In this document: one piece after another, positions 9,780 to 18,568 of the stretch | How positions within the stretch are numbered: the stretch's first letter is position 1 | How the letters are laid out: each line of letters starts with the position of its first letter | Assembly: GCA_031284315.1 (NCBI GenBank) | Contig: JAITAB010000053.1 | Coordinates: 1 to 46,382, forward strand | DNA from: Campylobacteraceae bacterium | Lineage (GTDB): Bacteria > Campylobacterota > Campylobacteria > Campylobacterales > Campylobacteraceae | Direction of reading: 5' to 3' | DNA length: 46,382 nt | Notes under the pieces: model-generated | Seen by the model: only the letters and a program-made list of their open reading frames with translations | Databases searched by the model: none | Told to the model about the DNA's origin: nothing | Made by a program: the position numbers and the translations under genes

Positions 9780-10546
9780 TGCAAATAGCGATACCGCCAA
9801 AACTTTCAAAACTGCAAGAGAGCGTCAAAGAGCTTTACGCCATGGGAGATTTGACGCTTTTGGAACGCCCAAAAGTCGCTATCGTGGGAAGCAGAAAAGC
9901 TCTTTTATACACAAAAAACATGACGGAAAAATTAAGCTCCATGTTAAGTTTTGCGGGAGTTGTCGTAGTAAGCGGCGGCGCTATGGGAGTGGACACTGCG
10001 GCTCACAGAGGCGCGATACCAAATACCATAGCCGTACTTCCGACCCCGCTTGATATGTTTTATCCGAAAATCAACGCCGCGCTTTTAAAGGAAATTTCGG
10101 TGCGCGGCTTGCTTTTGAGCGAATATCCAAAAGGCGCGCTCATATCAAAATATAATTTTGTACTAAGAAACCGCATTGTTGTGGGGCTTTGCGACGCTTT
10201 GGTCGTTGCGCAGGCGGATTTGAACAGCGGCTCGTTAAGAAGCGCGGAATATGCGTTAAAATGCGGCGTGCCGATATATGTGTTTGCGCACAGAATCGGC
10301 GAAAGCGAAGGAACGGCGCGGCTTGTGAAAAACGCTGAGGCTGAGGTAATAGACGATTTGAACGCTTTTGTGAAAATATTTGCGCCGAGCATTGACGCAA
10401 ATAGCGGCGCGGCAGACGAAATAGTATCGTTTTGCGCGAAAAATCCCGACTTGAGCGAGTGCTTGAAAAAATTCGGCGATAAAATTTACGAATATGAACT
10501 CGCGGGCAAAATAGCGATAGAGGGCATGAGAGTGAAAGTATTATGA
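9779..10546 (+). CDS. dprA: DNA processing protein DprA
   Basis: Loads RecA on single-stranded DNA taken up during natural transformation. 255 residues, consistent with the compact Campylobacterota form: the Rossmann-like core is present without a long N-terminal SAM domain. Core motifs are VAIVGSRKA (about residue 34), VVVSGGAMGVDTAAHRGA (about 62-79) and GLLLSEYPKG followed by FVLRNRIVVGLCDALVVAQA and NSGSLRSAEYAL. It overlaps the deacetylase stop by one base (TAATG) and ruvX by four. A comEC homologue is also in the window, so a transformation pathway is likely. Confidence 0.93.
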   Translation: MQIAIPPKLSKLQESVKELYAMGDLTLLERPKVAIVGSRKALLYTKNMTEKLSSMLSFAGVVVVSGGAMGVDTAAHRGAIPNTIAVLPTPLDMFYPKINAALLKEISVRGLLLSEYPKGALISKYNFVLRNRIVVGLCDALVVAQADLNSGSLRSAEYALKCGVPIYVFAHRIGESEGTARLVKNAEAEVIDDLNAFVKIFAPSIDANSGAADEIVSFCAKNPDLSECLKKFGDKIYEYELAGKIAIEGMRVKVL

Positions 10547-10920
10547 ATATTGCAGCTATTGATGTGGGTTTGAAGCGTATCGGCGCGGCTGTTTGTCTGG
10601 AAGGCGTTATCATGCCGCTTGATGCAGTATTACGGCGCAATAGAGAGCAAGCCGCGCACGATATAGACAAGCTTTTGCGCGAATATAAAGCCGATATTTT
10701 AGCGGTAGGATTGCCGACAAATGAGGAGATGAGAAAACGCATCAGGCATTTTGCGTCGCTTTTGGAGTTTGGCGGCAAAATCGTTTTTATAGACGAGGAT
10801 TTTTCATCGTATGAAGCAAAAGAGCGCATGAAAGGAATCGTGAAGCAAAAGCGCGACGGGCGCGTTGATTCGCTCGCGGCGGCTATTATTTTAGAGAGAT
10901 TTAACGGAAGCGTAAAATGA
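10543..10920 (+). CDS. ruvX: Holliday junction resolvase RuvX (YqgF)
   Basis: RNase H-fold nuclease family linked to Holliday junction resolution and 16S rRNA 5'-end processing. 125 residues. It begins AAIDVGLKRIGAAV, giving the first catalytic Asp, followed by DILAVGLPTNEEM, FIDEDFSSYEAKERM and the last catalytic Asp in GRVDSLAAAIILERF. ATGA overlaps on both sides couple it to dprA and to the sirtuin gene. Confidence 0.9.
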   Translation: MNIAAIDVGLKRIGAAVCLEGVIMPLDAVLRRNREQAAHDIDKLLREYKADILAVGLPTNEEMRKRIRHFASLLEFGGKIVFIDEDFSSYEAKERMKGIVKQKRDGRVDSLAAAIILERFNGSVK

Positions 10921-11594
10921 GGCGGATTGTTTTTTTAACGGGAGCCGGCATGAGTGTAGAGAGCGGCATAAGCGCTTTTAGAGACAGCGGCGGTTTGTGG
11001 GAAAAGCACGATGTGATGGAGGTCGCGAGTATTGAAGGGTGGCGTAAAAATCCTGACTTAATGATAAAATTTTACAACGAACGCCGCGCCCAGCTTGATA
11101 AAGTTGCGCCAAACGACGGACATAAACTTATCGCGCAGCTTGAAAAAAGTTTCAAAGTTACCGTTATCACCCAAAATGTGGACAATCTCCATGAACGCGC
11201 GGGCAGTTCGGATGTCATTCATCTGCATGGAGAATTGACGAAAGTTTGCAATGAAAGTAAAAGCGAAGTTTACGATATCGGCACAAGAGCGGTAGAAATC
11301 GGCGAAAAGGCAAGCGACGGTTCAAGAGTGCGCCCTTTTATCGTTTGGTTCGGCGAAGCTGTGCCGCTCATAGAAAAAGCCGCAAATATCGTAGCAAATG
11401 CCGATATTATCGTGATTGTCGGCACTTCCATGCAAGTTTATCCCGCCGCGGGATTGATACATTACGCAAAGCAAAACGCCGAGATTTTTCTCATAGACCC
11501 AAATGACATAAACACTCCCTTCGCCGCCGTCAATGTTATCAAGGAAAAAGCGAGTGTCGGCATGCGGATATTGACGAAAAAATTCACAGCCTAA
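10917..11594 (+). CDS. cobB: NAD-dependent protein deacylase, sirtuin family
   Basis: Removes acyl groups from protein lysines using NAD+. 225 residues. NAD-binding motif GAGMSVESGISAFRD (about 9-23), TQNVDNLHERAG (about 85-96), catalytic His104 in IHLHGEL, and IIVIVGTSMQVYPAAGL. Tyr53 and Arg56 (FYNERR) form the Y-x-x-R pair of class III sirtuins, which favour succinyl and malonyl lysine over acetyl lysine. Only one cysteine follows the catalytic His, so the four-Cys zinc site is missing; I recall the same for the H. pylori homologue. Last gene of the block starting at ilvC. Confidence 0.9.
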   Translation: MRRIVFLTGAGMSVESGISAFRDSGGLWEKHDVMEVASIEGWRKNPDLMIKFYNERRAQLDKVAPNDGHKLIAQLEKSFKVTVITQNVDNLHERAGSSDVIHLHGELTKVCNESKSEVYDIGTRAVEIGEKASDGSRVRPFIVWFGEAVPLIEKAANIVANADIIVIVGTSMQVYPAAGLIHYAKQNAEIFLIDPNDINTPFAAVNVIKEKASVGMRILTKKFTA

Positions 11595-12066
11595 CCCGCC
11601 GCAAAACGGTATTTTATCCGAAGCGTTGTGTCATGAAGCCAGTAAAACGATATACGCCAAAGCCGTTATTTATAGATTTTTTATCCACAGTGTTTTGTTA
11701 TGAAGATATTTTCTAACAAATACGCGGCAATTTTTCCATTTTCGCGCCTTGCGCGAAGCAATGTAGTATTTTTCATTATTCCAATGCCTCATAATGAAGT
11801 ACAAAAATTCGTCCCTTGCCATTCCTCATCTCATTACATCATTCCCGCACTCCTTTGTCATGCCCGCCCCCTGCGTTTCCTTTCCCTTGTTCCATTGTTT
11901 CCTTTCGTCATTTCATCGCCACTTTGTCATTCCCGCGCCGAACGACAAGCGGAGCGCATATCGCGAGGGAATGCGGGAATCCATTCTGCGCATAAATATT
12001 ATATAAAATTTGGATTCCCGTTTTCACGGGAATGACATAGAGGATTGTCATTCCCGCGTTCCTTCC

Positions 12067-12216
12067 GTCATTCCCGCGCAGGCGGGAATCCAAAAAGAGT
12101 ATTTATAAACAAAGACAATATGAAAAGAATTGACATTTTATAATTTTCTTTTATTTTCTTTCGTATTTTTATAGTTTAAAGCTATTAGTTTAGATTCCCG
12201 TTTTCACGGGAATGAC
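12067..12216. mobile_element. MITE-like RS-A module, copy 1
   Basis: 150-bp unit bounded by inverted ~26-bp ends: GTC-ATTCCC..GGGAAT-CCAAA on the left and TAGATTCCC..GGGAAT-GAC on the right. The AT-rich core carries the shared segments GACAATATGAAAAGAATTGA and CTTTTATTTTCTTTC. Four other copies occur in the window. It encodes no protein. A target-site duplication is not evident. Confidence 0.7.
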
Positions 12217-12528
12217 ATAAATGGTTGTTATTGCAGTCCGATGAAATCAGCGCGAAACACTTTCCGTCATTCCGCCCTTTTCCGTCATTCCCGCGCAGGC
12301 GGGAATCCAAAAAATAGATACCCGCTTTCCCTCACGATATGCGCTTCGCTTGTCGTTCGACGCAGGAATGAATAAACGGTTGTTATTGTGAGCGTAGCGC
12401 AGCAGACCAGAAGATTAATAACAAAAGCATATCGTTAAACAGTACATGAAAGCGCTTTTTATTTACATGTTTGGATTCCCGCGCCCTTCCGTCATTCCCG
12501 CGCATCCTTATGTCATTCCTCCCTTTCC

Positions 12529-12713
12529 GTCATTCCCGCGCCCAAACGGCAAGCGGAGCGCATATCGTGAGGGAATGCGGGAATCCAAAAAAATACTTAC
12601 AAACAAACAAAGACAATATGAAAAGAATTGACATTTTACAACTCTCTTTTATTTCTTTTCAATTATTATATTTTAAAGTCATTAGTTTGGATTCCCGCCT
12701 TCGCGGGAATGAC
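12529..12713. mobile_element. MITE-like RS-A module, copy 2, with composite left end
   Basis: Same core as the other copies (GACAATATGAAAAGAATTGA, then ACAACTCTCTTTTATTTC) and the same right end at 12691-12713. The left end is not the simple 20-bp palindrome but the longer RS-C composite unit at 12529-12587. Ends and cores have evidently been exchanged between modules. Confidence 0.65.
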
Positions 12714-13234
12714 ATAAATGGTTATTATTGCAAGCCGATGAAATCAGCGCAAAACGCTTTCCGTCATTTCCGCGCCCTTTTGTCATTCCCGCGCAGGCGG
12801 GAATCCAAAAAAACAATTCAAAACATGGTAAATATTGCATAGTAATCCAAAAAAACCAAAAAAAGTATCATTAAGTAATATATAAAAGCGCTTTTTTACT
12901 TATATATTTGGATTCCCGCCTGCGCGGGAATGACGGAAAGGGTGCATATGCTTCGCTTGTCGTTCGGCGCGGGAATGACATAAAGGGCGCATGCGTTTAT
13001 CGTTCGGTGCGGGAATAGCATAAAGGGCACGTGAATAATGAAAAGAGCGCGCATGTGCTTCGCTTGTCGTTCGGCCGCGGGAATGACTAAAAGGCGCATG
13101 CGTTTTGTATGAAGCGATGAAATGATGGAAAATTTTTCCGAATTGCCGCGCTATGCCCGCAATGACGGAAGGTTTTTATTTCATAGACTGCAACGGCTTG
13201 CAATGGCAGAATGAGCAAATTTATTGCAAATGCT

Positions 13235-13263
13235 AAAAACGCCCGAAAAAGCGCGGCGGCGTT
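13235..13263 (-). terminator. Probable thiC terminator
   Basis: Downstream of thiC on the minus strand, AACGC-(CG)-CCG pairs with CGG-GCGTT around the loop CGCTTTTT and is followed by TTTTT. The stem has a two-base bulge. It is the only T-tailed hairpin I see after thiC. Confidence 0.5.
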
Positions 13264-13301
13264 GCGATTTGCTTGGCGCATTTTCAGGTAAAATTCGCCG
13301 C

Positions 13302-14612
13302 TTAAACGATATTTATATCCACGCTTTCGCCGTTTAGTATTTTGTTCATGTTTCTCATGGAGCAAAATTCGCCGCACATGCTGCATGTATCTTCGTTTTC
13401 AGGTTTGGATGCTTCTCTGTAAGAACGCGCTTTTTCGGGGTCAATCGCAAGATTGAACATGCACTCCCAATCCACTCTTTGGCGCGCCTTGCTCATTTGA
13501 TTGTCCCATTGCGCGGCATTTGGGACGCCTTTGGCGATATCTGCGGCATGGGCGGCTATCTTTGAAGCGATAATGCCCTCTTTCATGTCTTCCATGTTCG
13601 GCAGCCTCAAATGTTCCGCAGGCGTTACATAACACAAAAACGCCGCTCCATGCCAAGCCGCCAACGCTCCGCCTATGGCTGACGTTATATGGTCGTATCC
13701 GGGCGCGATGTCCGTTACCAAAGGTCCCAAAACATAAAACGGTGCGCCATGACAGAGGGATTTTTGGATTTTCATGTTTGCTTCTATTTGATTTAGCGGC
13801 ATGTGTCCCGGTCCTTCCACTATCACTTGCACATCTTTTGCCCACGCCCTTTTTGTAAGCTCTCCAAGCGTAATAAGCTCTTCTATCTGGCTTGCATCGC
13901 TTGCGTCATGGATAGAACCCGGGCGGCATGCGTCTCCAAGACTTAGCGTTATGTCATACTCGCGGCAAATCTCCAGCAATTCGTCAAAATATTCGTAAAA
14001 CGGATTTTCAAACCCCGTCATTTCCATCCACGCAAACATCAAAGAGCCGCCGCGCGATACGATATTTGTCAGTCTCTCTTTATTGCTTTTAAATCTTTGA
14101 ACGCTCTGACGGTTAAGCCCCGCATGGATAGTGAGAAAATCTATGCCGTCCTGCGCATGCATTTTAGCTGTGTCAAGCCACTCTTTTGGGGTAATGCTTT
14201 TAAGCGATTTTTTGAAAAACACCAGCGCGTCATATATCGGCACAGAGCCTAATACTGCAGTTGAGCTTTGCGCCAATTGCCTGCGAAACGCCCTCGTGTC
14301 GCCCGAAGTACTCAAATCCATAATAGCATCCGCGCCAAGCTCTACCGCCAAACGCGCCTTTTCAAGCTCTTCTTTTTGCGAACTGCTGTCTTTTGAAATG
14401 CCAAGATTGACATTTATCTTTGTTTTGAGCTTTTCGCCGATTGCTCTTGGCTTTAAATTTTTATGGTTTTTATTTGCGGGTATGACCGCGCTGCCGCTTG
14501 CCGTCATCTCCATCAAAAGTTTAACATCTATGCCCTCATATCGGGCAGCCTCTTTCATCTGTTCGGTTACAAAGCCGTTTTTGGCGGCTTCTTGTTGTGT
14601 GCAGTAAAGCAT
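13302..14612 (-). CDS. thiC: Phosphomethylpyrimidine synthase ThiC
   Basis: Radical SAM enzyme that rearranges aminoimidazole ribotide to the HMP phosphate moiety of thiamine. 436 residues, the short form without the extra N-terminal domain of E. coli ThiC. Visible motifs: [17 protein letters not shown] (about 35-51), [18 protein letters not shown] (about 93-110), [36 protein letters not shown] and [20 protein letters not shown]. The C-terminal cluster motif reads C-x2-C-x3-C (CSMCGEFC), one residue tighter than the C-x2-C-x4-C of enterobacterial ThiC. AAAAGGAC precedes the ATG. It stands alone behind a TPP riboswitch; no other thi gene is in the window. Confidence 0.95.
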   Translation of the reverse strand: MLYCTQQEAAKNGFVTEQMKEAARYEGIDVKLLMEMTASGSAVIPANKNHKNLKPRAIGEKLKTKINVNLGISKDSSSQKEELEKARLAVELGADAIMDLSTSGDTRAFRRQLAQSSTAVLGSVPIYDALVFFKKSLKSITPKEWLDTAKMHAQDGIDFLTIHAGLNRQSVQRFKSNKERLTNIVSRGGSLMFAWMEMTGFENPFYEYFDELLEICREYDITLSLGDACRPGSIHDASDASQIEELITLGELTKRAWAKDVQVIVEGPGHMPLNQIEANMKIQKSLCHGAPFYVLGPLVTDIAPGYDHITSAIGGALAAWHGAAFLCYVTPAEHLRLPNMEDMKEGIIASKIAAHAADIAKGVPNAAQWDNQMSKARQRVDWECMFNLAIDPEKARSYREASKPENEDTCSMCGEFCSMRNMNKILNGESVDINIV

Positions 14613-14669
14613 TTTTGTCCTTTTAATATAAACAGGAAAAACGCGTTTTGGGAAGAAATACAGAAGACA

Positions 14670-14750
14670 AATCCCTACGACAGCATTACCTGTACAGGTT
14701 CAAAGGGTATAATCTCAGCCGAAAAAATTCAGCACCCCGATTGAAGGGAG
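14670..14750 (-). ncRNA. TPP riboswitch (THI element) controlling thiC
   Basis: On the minus strand the conserved elements appear in order: CGGGGTGCTG, then CTGAGA (14718-14713), ACCCTTTGAACCTG (14709-14696), a short P4/P5 hairpin region with CAGGTAATGCTG, and CGTAGGGAT closing P1. This is the complete thiamine pyrophosphate aptamer. About 58 nt separate it from the thiC ATG and form the expression platform. Aptamer identity is secure; whether it acts on translation or termination is not clear. Confidence 0.95.
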
Positions 14751-14751
14751 G

Positions 14752-14757
14752 ATTATA
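14752..14757 (-). promoter_or_regulatory. -10 element of the thiC riboswitch transcript
   Basis: A perfect TATAAT on the minus strand lies directly upstream of the riboswitch, placing transcription start at the aptamer's 5' end. No convincing -35 is present, which is common in this phylum. On the other strand TATGAT at 14797-14802 is a candidate -10 for the divergent ispG. Confidence 0.55.
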
Positions 14758-14830
14758 ATTTATTTCTCATAAAGCGAAGATAAAAAGATTTTTTGGTATG
14801 ATTTGAACTCATTTCATACAGGTAAAGTCA

Positions 14831-15901
14831 ATGCAAAAGCGGTTTAAAACCAAACAGATAAATGTCGGCGGCGTACTTGTCGGCGGCGATGCGCCCATAA
14901 GCGTGCAGTCCATGACATTTTCCAAAACGCGCGATGTAAAAGCGACCGTAGAGCAGATAAAAAAACTTGAAAAGGCAGGATGCGATATCGTGCGTGCGGC
15001 TGTGCCTGATTATGAAGATGCGCATGCTTTAAAAGATATAAAACGGCAGATTTCCATTCCGCTTGTTGCAGATATTCATTTTAATTACCGCTTGGCTTTG
15101 ACAGCGGCTGAATTTGTTGATTGTATCAGGATAAATCCGGGCAATATCGGCGCAAAAGAGAGAGTCAAAGAGGTCGTCAAAGCGTGCCAAGAGCGCGATA
15201 TACCGATTCGTATCGGCGTAAACGGCGGAAGTTTGGAAAAAGAGTTTGAGCTTAAATACGGCAATACCCCCAAAGGCATGGTAGAATCTGCGCTTTACAA
15301 TATAAAATATCTTGAAGATTTGGGCTTTACAAACATAAAAATTTCCCTGAAAGCAAGCGATGCCGCCAGAACGGTAGAAGCTTACAGAACGCTGCGTCCG
15401 CTGATAGAATATCCGTTTCATCTTGGCGTTACGGAAGCCGGCACGCTGTTTCATTCAACGATAAAATCGTCAATTGCGTTAGGCTCGCTTCTGCTTGAAG
15501 GAATCGGCGATACCATGAGAGTGTCTATCACGGGCGAACTTGAAAAAGAGATAGAAGTCGCGCGCGCGATACTAAAAGACAGCGGCAGGGCAAAAGACGG
15601 CGTAAATATCATCTCTTGTCCTACATGCGGGCGCATTCAGGCAGATTTACTCGGCGCGGTAAAAATGATAGAGGATAAAACCGCGCACATAAAAACGCCT
15701 TTAAATATCTCCGTCATGGGCTGCGCCGTGAACGCGATAGGCGAGGCAAAAGAGGCTGACATAGCCATAGCGTTCGGCAATAAAAGCGGTCTCATCATAA
15801 AAAAGGGCGAAATTATCGCAAAACTTGACGAGAAAAATTTAGTCAAAAGATTTTTGGAAGAGGTAGAAATGGAAGCCGAGAAAGTGAGAACAAATGGATA
15901 A
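14831..15901 (+). CDS. ispG: 4-hydroxy-3-methylbut-2-en-1-yl diphosphate synthase (flavodoxin)
   Basis: Fe-S enzyme of the MEP isoprenoid pathway, converting MEcPP to HMBPP. 356 residues, the bacterial two-domain length. The N-terminal TIM barrel starts [21 protein letters not shown] and includes [13 protein letters not shown] and [10 protein letters not shown]. The C-terminal cluster ligands are C-P-T-C-G-R (about residue 262) and the third Cys in [13 protein letters not shown], followed by [10 protein letters not shown]. The stop overlaps dnaB by 8 bp. Confidence 0.95.
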   Translation: MQKRFKTKQINVGGVLVGGDAPISVQSMTFSKTRDVKATVEQIKKLEKAGCDIVRAAVPDYEDAHALKDIKRQISIPLVADIHFNYRLALTAAEFVDCIRINPGNIGAKERVKEVVKACQERDIPIRIGVNGGSLEKEFELKYGNTPKGMVESALYNIKYLEDLGFTNIKISLKASDAARTVEAYRTLRPLIEYPFHLGVTEAGTLFHSTIKSSIALGSLLLEGIGDTMRVSITGELEKEIEVARAILKDSGRAKDGVNIISCPTCGRIQADLLGAVKMIEDKTAHIKTPLNISVMGCAVNAIGEAKEADIAIAFGNKSGLIIKKGEIIAKLDEKNLVKRFLEEVEMEAEKVRTNG

Positions 15902-17297
15902 TTTGCACAATATAAACATAGAGCGTTCGGTTTTGAGTTCTATTATTTTTAACCCCGCGCTTTTTGAAGATGTCTCCGCAAAGATAGTTGCGAATGATTT
16001 TTATCTGCCTGCGCACAGGCATATATTTTCCGCCATGCTTGAATGTGAAAGGGCGGATTTGCCGATAGACGAAGAGTTTTTGAAGAAAATATTAAACCAA
16101 AACGCCCTTTTTGACGAAAGCGCGATGCTGGATATTCTCTCTACAAATTGGATTCCAAATATCGGCGCGTATATTCAGGAGGTAAAGGAAAAATCCATCA
16201 AAAGACAGCTTGTCGCGCTGACAGGCGATATAAATGACGTGGCTGTAGAAAAGGATTTGCCTGCGCGCGAAGTTGTGGATATAGTCCAGCAAAAGCTTTA
16301 CCAAATCACGCAGGAGAGCGGCGAAAAAGAGTTCAGAGAAGCCGCTGAAATGACGCATGCTACCATTGAACACATTAAAGAGATGAAAGCCCGCGGCAAT
16401 ACGATGATAACGGGGCTTGATGTGGGATTTTACAATCTCAACAAATTCACGACAGGCTTTAATAACGGCGATTTTATCGTTATCGCCGCGCGTCCTTCCA
16501 TGGGAAAAACGGCGTTTTGTCTGAATATCGCGGGGCACTGCCTTGATAATAATAAAGGCGTTGCGATATTTTCTTTGGAGATGCCCGCCGAACAGCTCAT
16601 GTTAAGAATGTTAAGCGCAAAAACATCCATACCGCTTCAAAACCTCAAAATAGGAAATCTTGAAGATGACGAGTGGACGAAACTATCAGACGCCATAGAC
16701 GAATTTTCAAGAAAAAAATTTTTCGTAAACGATCAGGGAAATATCAATATCCATCAAGTCCGCGCTCAGCTTAGAAAACTAAAAATGAAACACCCCGAAA
16801 TATCGCTTTGCGTTATAGACTACATGCAGCTCATGACGGGCAGCGGCAAAGAGAGGCATTTGGAAGTGAGCGAAATAAGCCGCGGATTGAAACTTTTGGC
16901 GCGCGAACTTGACATGCCGATAGTCGCGCTTTCGCAGTTAAACAGAAGTCTTGAAAGCAGAGACGATAAAAGACCGATGCTAAGCGATTTAAGAGAATCC
17001 GGCGCAATTGAACAGGACGCGGATATTATACTTTTTGTTTACAGGGGCGATATTTATAAAGAACGCGAAGAGAAAGAGCGCGAAGAGAAGGCAAAAAGAG
17101 ACAACAAAGAGTATAAAAGCAATTTTGTAAAACGCCCGATAGAAGATGTGGAAATCATCCTCGGCAAAAACAGAAACGGACCTATCGGCACCGTTGAAGT
17201 TGCGTTTCACAAAGCTTGTACGAGATTTGCCGATAAAATGGCGGCGGAGCAATCCTACACAATAAGCCGAATAGACACAGGCGGCTTTCCTAAATAG
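15894..17297 (+). CDS. dnaB: Replicative DNA helicase DnaB
   Basis: Hexameric 5'-3' helicase of the replication fork. 467 residues. The N-terminal collar domain (about 1-150) begins [14 protein letters not shown] and is joined by a linker to the RecA-like motor. The motor contains Walker [11 protein letters not shown] (about 201-210), [16 protein letters not shown], Walker [19 protein letters not shown] and [20 protein letters not shown] Lys/Glu-rich insertion (about residues 385-410) is a lineage-type variation. No intein is present. It overlaps ispG by 8 bp and is followed 2 bp later by comEC. Confidence 0.96.
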   Translation: MDNLHNINIERSVLSSIIFNPALFEDVSAKIVANDFYLPAHRHIFSAMLECERADLPIDEEFLKKILNQNALFDESAMLDILSTNWIPNIGAYIQEVKEKSIKRQLVALTGDINDVAVEKDLPAREVVDIVQQKLYQITQESGEKEFREAAEMTHATIEHIKEMKARGNTMITGLDVGFYNLNKFTTGFNNGDFIVIAARPSMGKTAFCLNIAGHCLDNNKGVAIFSLEMPAEQLMLRMLSAKTSIPLQNLKIGNLEDDEWTKLSDAIDEFSRKKFFVNDQGNINIHQVRAQLRKLKMKHPEISLCVIDYMQLMTGSGKERHLEVSEISRGLKLLARELDMPIVALSQLNRSLESRDDKRPMLSDLRESGAIEQDADIILFVYRGDIYKEREEKEREEKAKRDNKEYKSNFVKRPIEDVEIILGKNRNGPIGTVEVAFHKACTRFADKMAAEQSYTISRIDTGGFPK

Positions 17298-17299
17298 CC

Positions 17300-18568
17300 T
17301 TGAAACCGTATCTGCCGCTGTTTCGGAACAAATTTGAGTCGGCGGCGGTTTTCGCGGTTTTATTTACCATACTTTTAGTCAATACCGCTTTAAAATATGT
17401 TGATTTTTTGGAGTTCAAAAGCCATACATGGGCGACATTTCGCGGGGATTTGGTAAATATCATTCCTTTGAGCGCGAAAGACGGCAGAAGTTACAGAAGG
17501 CTTTATATCAAAAATAATGATGGCGTTACGCTTACTGCGGCGTATTTTGCAAAAGATGAGTTTAAGTTAAACATGCGCATGGGATTTCGCGTAAAAACCG
17601 AAGGCGTGGATTTTCTCTCCTTTTTGAAGCGCAGATTTTATGCGCAGTCGGTTTTGGTATGGGCAAATGAAAACGGCGAAGTTAAACTTCGGGATAAAAT
17701 TTTTGATTTTATCGCGTCTCAACATGAAGCAAATATCACAAAAGAGTTGTTCGGCGCGCTGTTTTTGGCGTTTCCCATATCAAAAGAGCTGCGAGACGAA
17801 GTTCAACTTTTAGGTTCAGCGCACATAATCGCCATAAGCGGATTTCATCTTGGTATTATATTTGGCTTTTTGTATGCTTTTTTGCGTCTGCCGTACTGCT
17901 TTTTACAAAACAGATATTTTCCGTATAGAAACGCGCGGTGGGATATTTCGCTCATTATTTTTATACTGCTTGGCGGTTATTTGTGGCTGATTGACATGAC
18001 GCCTTCATTTTTGCGCTCTTATGTCATGGGATGCGCGGGATTTTTATTTTTATGGCGCGGCATAAATATTGTCAATTTCCAAACGCTTTTTTTGTGCGCG
18101 GCGTTTTTAGTCAGCCTTTTCCCGCATTTGGCTTTTAATGTCGGATTTATCCTCTCATGTTTTGGCGTCTTTTTTATATTTGTATATGTGCGCCATTTCG
18201 GTGATAAATTCAAAATCTGGCAAAGCGCGCTTATCCTGAACTTTTGGCTCTTTTTTGCGATGATACCTTTGGCGCATTACTGGTTTGGCATGCTTAGCCC
18301 GGCGCAGTTTGCATGTATTCCGTTAAGTTTGCTGTTTATTGTTTTTTATCCCGCCGAAGCGTTTTTGCATGTTATAGGAGAAGGCGGAATTTTGGACGGC
18401 TTGATTATAAAACTTTTAAATTTCAAAGCTTATAACATAGACCTAAAAACTCCGTTATGGCTGCTCTTGGTTTATATCGCTCTTTCGCTTGGCGCGATGC
18501 GAAGCCGTATTTTTATGCTGTCTTTGGCGCTCTTTGGCGGCAGTTTCTTTCTTTTTTTGATAGGCTGA
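17300..18568 (+). CDS. comEC: ComEC/Rec2-family DNA uptake channel (short form)
   Basis: Inner-membrane channel for single-stranded DNA in natural transformation. 422 residues. An N-terminal transmembrane helix and OB-like segment are followed by the competence domain with the hallmark AHIIAISGFHLGIIFGF (about 175-191) and at least six further hydrophobic helices. It ends within the membrane domain, without the metallo-beta-lactamase domain of Bacillus ComEC; the same short architecture is usual in Campylobacterota. Start TTG. Its last 114 bp are read on the opposite strand as the C-terminus of the yihY-like gene. Confidence 0.9.
   Translation: MKPYLPLFRNKFESAAVFAVLFTILLVNTALKYVDFLEFKSHTWATFRGDLVNIIPLSAKDGRSYRRLYIKNNDGVTLTAAYFAKDEFKLNMRMGFRVKTEGVDFLSFLKRRFYAQSVLVWANENGEVKLRDKIFDFIASQHEANITKELFGALFLAFPISKELRDEVQLLGSAHIIAISGFHLGIIFGFLYAFLRLPYCFLQNRYFPYRNARWDISLIIFILLGGYLWLIDMTPSFLRSYVMGCAGFLFLWRGINIVNFQTLFLCAAFLVSLFPHLAFNVGFILSCFGVFFIFVYVRHFGDKFKIWQSALILNFWLFFAMIPLAHYWFGMLSPAQFACIPLSLLFIVFYPAEAFLHVIGEGGILDGLIIKLLNFKAYNIDLKTPLWLLLVYIALSLGAMRSRIFMLSLALFGGSFFLFLIG

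Larger units (their letters stand above)
11595..13301. repeat. Intergenic repeat array 2, between convergent cobB and thiC
   Basis: About 1.7 kb without a supportable gene. The first ~230 bp are ordinary sequence with a lone DnaA-box-like TTATCCACA at 11681-11689. From ~11820 it is a mosaic: exact ATTCCC-N8-GGGAAT copies at 12014-12033, 12070-12089, 12194-12213, 12287-12306, 12691-12710, 12785-12804 and 12912-12931. Longer composite units (RS-C) contain GCCGAACGACAAGCGGAGCG or close variants, at 11926-11983 and 12529-12587, with inverted relatives at about 12320-12370 and 12935-12975. Two copies of the ~150-bp RS-A module are listed separately. Nothing gene-like is seen in 13100-13234. Confidence 0.9.

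Noticed and set aside
11681-11689. Replication origin signal (TTATCCACA)
   Set aside because: A single DnaA-box-like site without a cluster, an AT-rich unwinding element beside it, or dnaA/dnaN nearby.
12014-12931. CRISPR array
   Set aside because: The repeats are short palindromes in both orientations with uneven spacing, the intervening DNA is itself repeated, and no cas gene is present.
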